From contig SBBS01000031.1 in the NCBI GenBank assembly GCA_005239605.1, positions 1 through 16,010 of the forward strand: 16,010 bases of DNA, given 5' to 3'. This document shows, piece after piece, positions 12,522-16,010 of this stretch (within the stretch, counting starts at the first letter, position 1; each line of letters starts with the position of its first letter). The position numbers and the translations under genes are program-made. Under the pieces are notes generated by a model. It saw only the letters and a program-made list of their open reading frames with translations, ran no database searches and had not been told where the DNA came from. The DNA comes from a bacterium. GTDB taxonomy: Bacteria; Patescibacteriota; Minisyncoccia; Ryanbacterales; 2-02-FULL-48-12.

Positions 12522-12866
12522 ATGCCGTACAACGCACAAATTTCAAAATTAAAACGGGCGCGCAATCAGCGGCGGGCGCTGTTAAAGTTACTTGCCGCGA
12601 ATATGATTTTGCATAAAAAAATTCATACCACACAAACAAAGGCAAAATCAGTGCGGCCGTTCGTAGAACGATTGATATCGGCGGCCAAAAAAGACTCTGT
12701 TGCGTCTCGCCGATATGCCGCCCGTTTTTTGCCAAAAAAAGCGGTAACCGTCCTTCATGTCATTGCGGCCGGTTATCAGGAACGAAAAGGCGGTTATACG
12801 CGTATTGTAAAAACAGCGCCGCGGCGCCGGGACAATACGCGTATGGCATTTATAGAATTTGTGTAA
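12522..12866 (+). CDS. rplQ: Ribosomal protein L17
   Basis: A 114-aa large-subunit protein near the exit tunnel. The core is NQRRALLKLLAANMILHKKIHTTQTKAKSVRPFVERLISAAKK, with the C-terminal GGYTRIVKTAPRRRDNTRMAFIEFV. It follows rpoA after 48 nt that hold a weak CATGGA/TCCATG inverted repeat. There is no clear Shine-Dalgarno. It ends 6 nt before rplM. Confidence 0.96.
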   Translation: MPYNAQISKLKRARNQRRALLKLLAANMILHKKIHTTQTKAKSVRPFVERLISAAKKDSVASRRYAARFLPKKAVTVLHVIAAGYQERKGGYTRIVKTAPRRRDNTRMAFIEFV

Positions 12867-12872
12867 AACAAC

Positions 12873-13217
12873 ATGTATACCATAGACGCAAAAAATAAAA
12901 TATTGGGGCGCGTAGCCACGGAAGCCGCTCATATTTTGCGTGGGAAACATGATCCTTCTTATATGCCGCATAAAACTCCGCAACACAAAGTTTCCATTAT
13001 CAACGCGGCGTCCATACGCGTAACAGGAAATAAATCAAAAGAAAAAATATACAAACGTTATTCCGGATATCCGAGCGGTCTCAAAAAAATATCATTTGAA
13101 ATTCAACTCCAAAAAGATCCCAAACGAATTTTGGAACATGCGATACGCAATATGCTTCCAAAAAATAAATTACGCGCCGTTATGATGCGGAATCTTACCA
13201 TTCGTATAAATGAATAA
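12873..13217 (+). CDS. rplM: Ribosomal protein L13, short form
   Basis: A 114-aa early-assembly large-subunit protein. It starts directly at MYTIDAKNKILGRVATEAA, so it lacks the roughly 17 N-terminal residues and part of the tail of the usual 142-aa protein. The conserved blocks remain: LRGKHDPSYMPH, INAASIRVTGNK, YSGYPSGLKK, and ILEHAIRNMLPKNKLRAVMM. The stop overlaps the rpsI start by 8 nt. Confidence 0.96.
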   Translation: MYTIDAKNKILGRVATEAAHILRGKHDPSYMPHKTPQHKVSIINAASIRVTGNKSKEKIYKRYSGYPSGLKKISFEIQLQKDPKRILEHAIRNMLPKNKLRAVMMRNLTIRINE

Positions 13218-13638
13218 TATGGCCGTCCAAAAGAAAACAAAATTAGCAATTGAATCGTATACTGAAGGCGTGGGGCGCCGCAAAACTGCCGTTGCGCGCG
13301 CGCGCGTATTTGAAAAAGGATCGGGTATCACCATAAACGATAAAGACTATCTTGAGTATTTTAAGCGTGAATCATTGGCGCGCAAAGTTAAAGAAGCGCT
13401 TGAAATAATGCAGAAAGGGTATGATAAAAAGATTCTTGTGCATGTAGCAGGCGGAGGCATACAAGCCCAGGCAGAGGCAGTGCGCCACGGCATTGCCCGC
13501 GCGCTTGTGTCGGCAAACCCGGAAATTCGCAAGCAATTACGATCTCAAAACCTTCTTACCCGCGATCCGCGCATGAAAGAACGCCGTAAGTTCGGCCTTA
13601 AAAAAGCCCGAAGAGCCCCGCAGTGGAGCAAACGGTGA
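13210..13638 (+). CDS. rpsI: Ribosomal protein S9
   Basis: A 142-aa 30S head protein whose C-terminal tail reaches the P-site tRNA. Conserved parts are GVGRRKTAVARARVF, the INDKDYLEYF strand, VHVAGGGIQAQAEAVRHGIARAL and the tail LTRDPRMKERRKFGLKKARRAPQWSKR, which ends in the typical S-K-R. It may start at ATG 13210 (overlapping rplM by 8 nt) or at ATG 13219. It is the last gene of the cluster; a new promoter follows within 30 nt and no clear terminator is visible. Confidence 0.97.
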   Translation: MNNMAVQKKTKLAIESYTEGVGRRKTAVARARVFEKGSGITINDKDYLEYFKRESLARKVKEALEIMQKGYDKKILVHVAGGGIQAQAEAVRHGIARALVSANPEIRKQLRSQNLLTRDPRMKERRKFGLKKARRAPQWSKR

Positions 13639-13657
13639 TGAGTTTCCGGCAGACTTA

Positions 13658-13762
13658 TGCTATAATAGCTATAGAGTTCGGTAATCGAAGGCAGAACTGC
13701 GAGGGGAGATCTGTTCAGTCTTTCGGGTATGGTAAACTAAGGATGTAGCTTTGGATTAAAAT
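13658..13762 (+). promoter_or_regulatory. Extended -10 promoter and long leader of the multi-TM gene
   Basis: TGCTATAAT (13658-13666) is a consensus extended -10; no good -35 precedes it. Transcription should start near 13673, leaving a leader of about 90 nt before ATG 13763, unlike the leaderless genes nearby. The leader can form AGTTC/GAACT or, alternatively, TTCG/CGAA, and GGGAGA can pair with TCTTTC using wobble pairs. A regulatory RNA or a small ncRNA is possible; no known riboswitch was recognised. Confidence 0.5.
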
Positions 13763-14716
13763 ATGCACCAATCCAAATCCGTCATTTTTGCCACGATAGT
13801 TGTACTTGCCGCCGTCCCGTTTTGGTTTTTCTTTTATGACGCTATAACAATCGGCGCCAGGGGGGCTTTGGCAGGCGCATACGCAATTATATTTCTCACT
13901 ATTCATTTTGCGGCGGTGAGCGTTCTCTTGTTGTTTGCCGATCGCGCGCGTCTTATTTTTCTCCCTTACATACTAGGCATGGCGCCGCTCGTTTATTTTT
14001 TTGGAAATTCGTTGATAGGTATTGCGGCGTATGTTCTTTTATGCTTGTCAGCATTGATAAGTTTTAGCCGTGTGCAGCGGGAACTCAAAAGCCGCATCAC
14101 ATTTCATATATCCATACTCCTTCGACAGGGGTTGCCTACGCTTCTTACCGCCTTCTCCCTTGCATGCGCTATTGGATATTATGTCCAGACGGCGCATGCG
14201 CCGGAACGTGTAACTATTCGACAAATTCTTCCAAAAAATGTTTTTACCGGTATTTTTCAAAATACCGCTCCGGTTCTTTCAAAAACACTTTTTCCAGGTT
14301 TTGAGGAAAACGATACCATAAATTCATATATAGAAAAACAGCTTCGCTTAAGCGGCGCCGATATTCAAAGGTTTTCGCCTAAAGAACGCGAACGCATACT
14401 CAAGGAAGCGCGAACGCAATTGTTTTCTAAAGCGCTGGGGGACGCTGTTTCCCGGGAGATTACGGGAACCGAGAGATTGGTTGATGTTTTTTATGAAATT
14501 ACCGCTCTTCGAAGCGAAAAGTTTTTGGAGCCGTATCGGCGTTTTGTGCCGCTGGCGCTTGCTGTCGGATTCTTTCTTTTTCTGCGCACGGCGGCATTGC
14601 CGTATGGCTGGGTGATAATTTTTATTACTATGGGGACAGCGGCTCTTATGAAAAAAAGCGGCGCATTAGTATATACCGAAGAGAACGCAGTCAAAGAACG
14701 TTTGAAGTGGGCGTAA
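13763..14716 (+). CDS. Multi-pass membrane protein of unknown function
   Basis: A 317-aa protein that I do not recognise. Hydrophobic segments suggest five helices at about 7-25, 33-57, 63-80, 83-102 and 123-141. A soluble, charged region of about 115 residues follows (143-257, with KERERILKEARTQLF), then two more helices at 259-278 and 280-296 and a short charged tail. The soluble loop between membrane halves could face outside or inside. There is no catalytic motif or signal peptide beyond the first helix. It has its own promoter with an unusually long leader and lies alone between the r-protein cluster and dnaJ. Its base and codon use resemble its neighbours, so it is probably a resident gene. 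Confidence 0.75.
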   Translation: MHQSKSVIFATIVVLAAVPFWFFFYDAITIGARGALAGAYAIIFLTIHFAAVSVLLLFADRARLIFLPYILGMAPLVYFFGNSLIGIAAYVLLCLSALISFSRVQRELKSRITFHISILLRQGLPTLLTAFSLACAIGYYVQTAHAPERVTIRQILPKNVFTGIFQNTAPVLSKTLFPGFEENDTINSYIEKQLRLSGADIQRFSPKERERILKEARTQLFSKALGDAVSREITGTERLVDVFYEITALRSEKFLEPYRRFVPLALAVGFFLFLRTAALPYGWVIIFITMGTAALMKKSGALVYTEENAVKERLKWA

Positions 14717-14722
14717 GGTAAC

Positions 14723-14751
14723 TTGATATTTTTATTCTAATGCAGTAGAAT
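14723..14751 (+). promoter_or_regulatory. Promoter of dnaJ (near-leaderless)
   Basis: TTGATA (14723-14728), 17 nt, TAGAAT (14746-14751). The ATG at 14763 lies 11 nt after the -10 box, so the leader is only about 5 nt and there is no Shine-Dalgarno. No heat-shock inverted repeat (CIRCE-like) is seen. Confidence 0.65.
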
Positions 14752-14762
14752 ATTGTATATTT

Positions 14763-15833
14763 ATGAAAGATTACTATCAAATCCTCGGTATTCCTCGCAA
14801 TGCTTCGCAGGAAGAAGTTAAAAAAGCATATCGGAAGCTCGCGCACCAGTTCCACCCGGATAAAACCGGCGGCAGTGAAGAAAAATTTAAAGAGGTAAAT
14901 GAGGCCTATCAGGTGTTAAGCAGTGAACAAAAACGCGCGCAATATGACCGGTTTGGATCCGCTGGCTTTGAGCAGGCGGGCGGCGGGAACGGTCCCGGTT
15001 TTGAATGGGATTTTTCAAACTTTGCGCAAGGTTTTGAAGGGGTGGACTTGGGCGATATTTTTGGCGATATGTTCGGTTTTGGCTCTCCGGGATATGGTCG
15101 TCAAGCTGTACGCGGCCGCGACATAGCAATAGATATTGAACTGCAGTTTTCGGAAGCCGCATTTGGAGTAAATCGTACGGTGCTTCTTCGTAAAACCGCC
15201 CTCTGTGCCGCTTGCAGCGGAGGCGGTGAAGAGCCGGGCACAAAATCAAAAACATGCACGCATTGCAATGGAAGCGGATCCGTGCACGAAACACGTCGAT
15301 CATTCCTTGGTTCGTTTACCAAACTTCATGTATGCTCCACATGCCGTGGCACAGGTCGCGTGCCTGAAACTCCTTGCCGCGCATGCCGCGGCGCCGGTGT
15401 TAGGCAGGTATCGGAAGAAATAACAATCTCTATACCGGCAGGGGTAAACGATGGAGAGATGATCAAGCTTGTTGGCAAGGGTGAAGCGGCGGCGGGAGGA
15501 ATTACGGGCGATCTCTATGTTAAAATTCATGTAACGCCGAGCAAAATATTTGGCCGCAGCGGGTTTGATGTAACTACTATTTTGGAAATATCCGTTACCG
15601 ACGGACTTTTGGGCGCCGAAAAACAGCTGGAAACACTTGAAGGAGGGGCGCTGAGAGTGCAAATTCCCGCAGGCACGGCATCCGGTTCTATTTTGCGCAT
15701 TCGCGGCAAAGGGATTCCTCGCTCGCGCGGCGGCCGCGGCGATCTTCTCATTACCGTACTCGTAAAGCCTCCTCGCAAGTTTTCTAAAAAAGCGAAAGAA
15801 TTGTTGGAAGAGTTGAAAAAAGAAGGAATTTGA
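14763..15833 (+). CDS. dnaJ: Molecular chaperone DnaJ (Hsp40)
   Basis: A 356-aa co-chaperone that delivers clients to DnaK and stimulates its ATPase. The J domain occupies residues 1-70 with HPD at 31-33. A Gly/Phe-rich region runs from about 66 to 115. The zinc-binding domain has all four repeats: CAACSGGG (148), CTHCNGSG (165), CSTCRGTG (191) and CRACRGAG (205). Two beta-barrel substrate domains follow, with ISIPAGVNDGEMIKLVGKGEA and a second IPAGTASGSILRIRGKGIP, and a Lys-rich C-terminal helix. It is a complete type I DnaJ, slightly shorter than the 376 aa of E. coli. grpE and dnaK are not adjacent. tRNA-Lys starts 11 nt after its stop and may be co-transcribed. Confidence 0.97.
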   Translation: MKDYYQILGIPRNASQEEVKKAYRKLAHQFHPDKTGGSEEKFKEVNEAYQVLSSEQKRAQYDRFGSAGFEQAGGGNGPGFEWDFSNFAQGFEGVDLGDIFGDMFGFGSPGYGRQAVRGRDIAIDIELQFSEAAFGVNRTVLLRKTALCAACSGGGEEPGTKSKTCTHCNGSGSVHETRRSFLGSFTKLHVCSTCRGTGRVPETPCRACRGAGVRQVSEEITISIPAGVNDGEMIKLVGKGEAAAGGITGDLYVKIHVTPSKIFGRSGFDVTTILEISVTDGLLGAEKQLETLEGGALRVQIPAGTASGSILRIRGKGIPRSRGGRGDLLITVLVKPPRKFSKKAKELLEELKKEGI

Positions 15834-15844
15834 ATTAATTCTAA

Positions 15845-15917
15845 CCGCCCGTAGCTCAGCTGGTAGAGCAGCTCCCTTTTAAGGAGACGGTCGCAGGTTC
15901 GATCCCTGCCGGGCGGA
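15845..15917 (+). tRNA. tRNA-Lys (anticodon TTT)
   Basis: The acceptor stem is CCGCCCG with CGGGCGG. The D arm is GCTC/GAGC. The anticodon stem is GCTCC/GGAGA with loop CTTTTAA and TTT at 15878-15880. The variable loop is CGGTC and the T arm is GCAGG-TTCGATC-CCTGC. The discriminator is A15917 and CAC follows, so CCA must be added after transcription, unlike tRNA-Gln here. The first anticodon-stem pair (27-43) is a G-A mismatch. It lies 11 nt after dnaJ and 3 nt before the 85-bp repeat. Confidence 0.96.
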
Positions 15918-15920
15918 CAC

Positions 15921-16005
15921 TAGACCTGTCCCTTAATAAATTTTCGGCTAAAAATTCCCGAAATCCGGCCGGGGCTTGGTGAAAATTTCTTGCGTGAGCC
16001 CTGCT
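15921..16005 (-). repeat. Right arm of the perfect 85-bp inverted repeat
   Basis: Exact reverse complement of 3-87. It starts 3 nt after the tRNA-Lys 3' end, and the identity ends 5 nt before the window does. Both copies face the same way relative to the enclosed genes, with CCTGTCCC on the inner side. Confidence 0.9.
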
Positions 16006-16010
16006 GGCGC

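Noticed and set aside
15845..16005. tRNA-Lys 3' end as an integrase attachment site
   Set aside because: The 85-bp repeat starts after the tRNA and shares no tRNA sequence; no direct repeat of the tRNA 3' end or integrase gene is present in the window.

Overview
The window looks like a core-chromosome fragment of an uncultured bacterium with a reduced genome, most likely of the Candidate Phyla Radiation (Patescibacteria, Parcubacteria-like). This placement is inferred from several points: a very short AlaRS of about 584 residues without the C-terminal domain, shortened ribosomal proteins (L13 is only 114 aa), tight or overlapping genes, and many genes whose -10 box lies 6-7 nt before the start codon (predicted leaderless mRNAs). 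Two membrane or assembly proteins also have a style familiar from that group. TGA is used as a stop, so the standard bacterial code applies.

Layout. Positions 1-1300: one arm of a perfect 85-bp inverted repeat, tRNA-Gln(UUG) with a terminator, then a Shine-Dalgarno-led, frameshifted PD-(D/E)XK nuclease-like pseudogene on the minus strand and an unassigned remnant. Positions 1309-3069: a protein-isoaspartate methyltransferase fused to an MltG-type peptidoglycan transglycosylase. Positions 3065-3795: a REP-associated tyrosine transposase (RAYT/TnpA-REP) element bounded by palindromes, with a third palindrome copy inside its own reading frame. Positions 3801-6729: mnmA and a compact alaS. Positions 6766-9377: an FtsA/PilM-like actin-fold ATPase followed by a bitopic membrane protein. 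Positions 9381-13638: the end of the ribosomal-protein cluster, infA-rpmJ-rpsM-rpsK-rpsD-rpoA-rplQ-rplM-rpsI. Positions 13661-15917: a multi-pass membrane protein of unknown function, dnaJ and tRNA-Lys(UUU). The second arm of the 85-bp repeat closes the window.

How the genes fit together. Most of the window serves translation: r-proteins, IF-1, RNA polymerase alpha, AlaRS, two tRNAs and MnmA. MnmA thiolates U34 of Gln, Lys and Glu tRNAs, and the two tRNAs here are of that class. The rest concerns the cell envelope (MltG, the ATPase/membrane pair, the multi-TM protein) and protein quality control (isoaspartate repair, DnaJ).

The most striking signals are four. (1) The RAYT palindrome at 3755-3795 reads as a perfectly symmetrical bidirectional promoter giving leaderless starts to both the transposase and mnmA. 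(2) A copy of the same palindrome is used as codons next to the transposase active site. (3) The pcm-mltG fusion. (4) Leaderless promoter geometry recurs across unrelated genes in the window.
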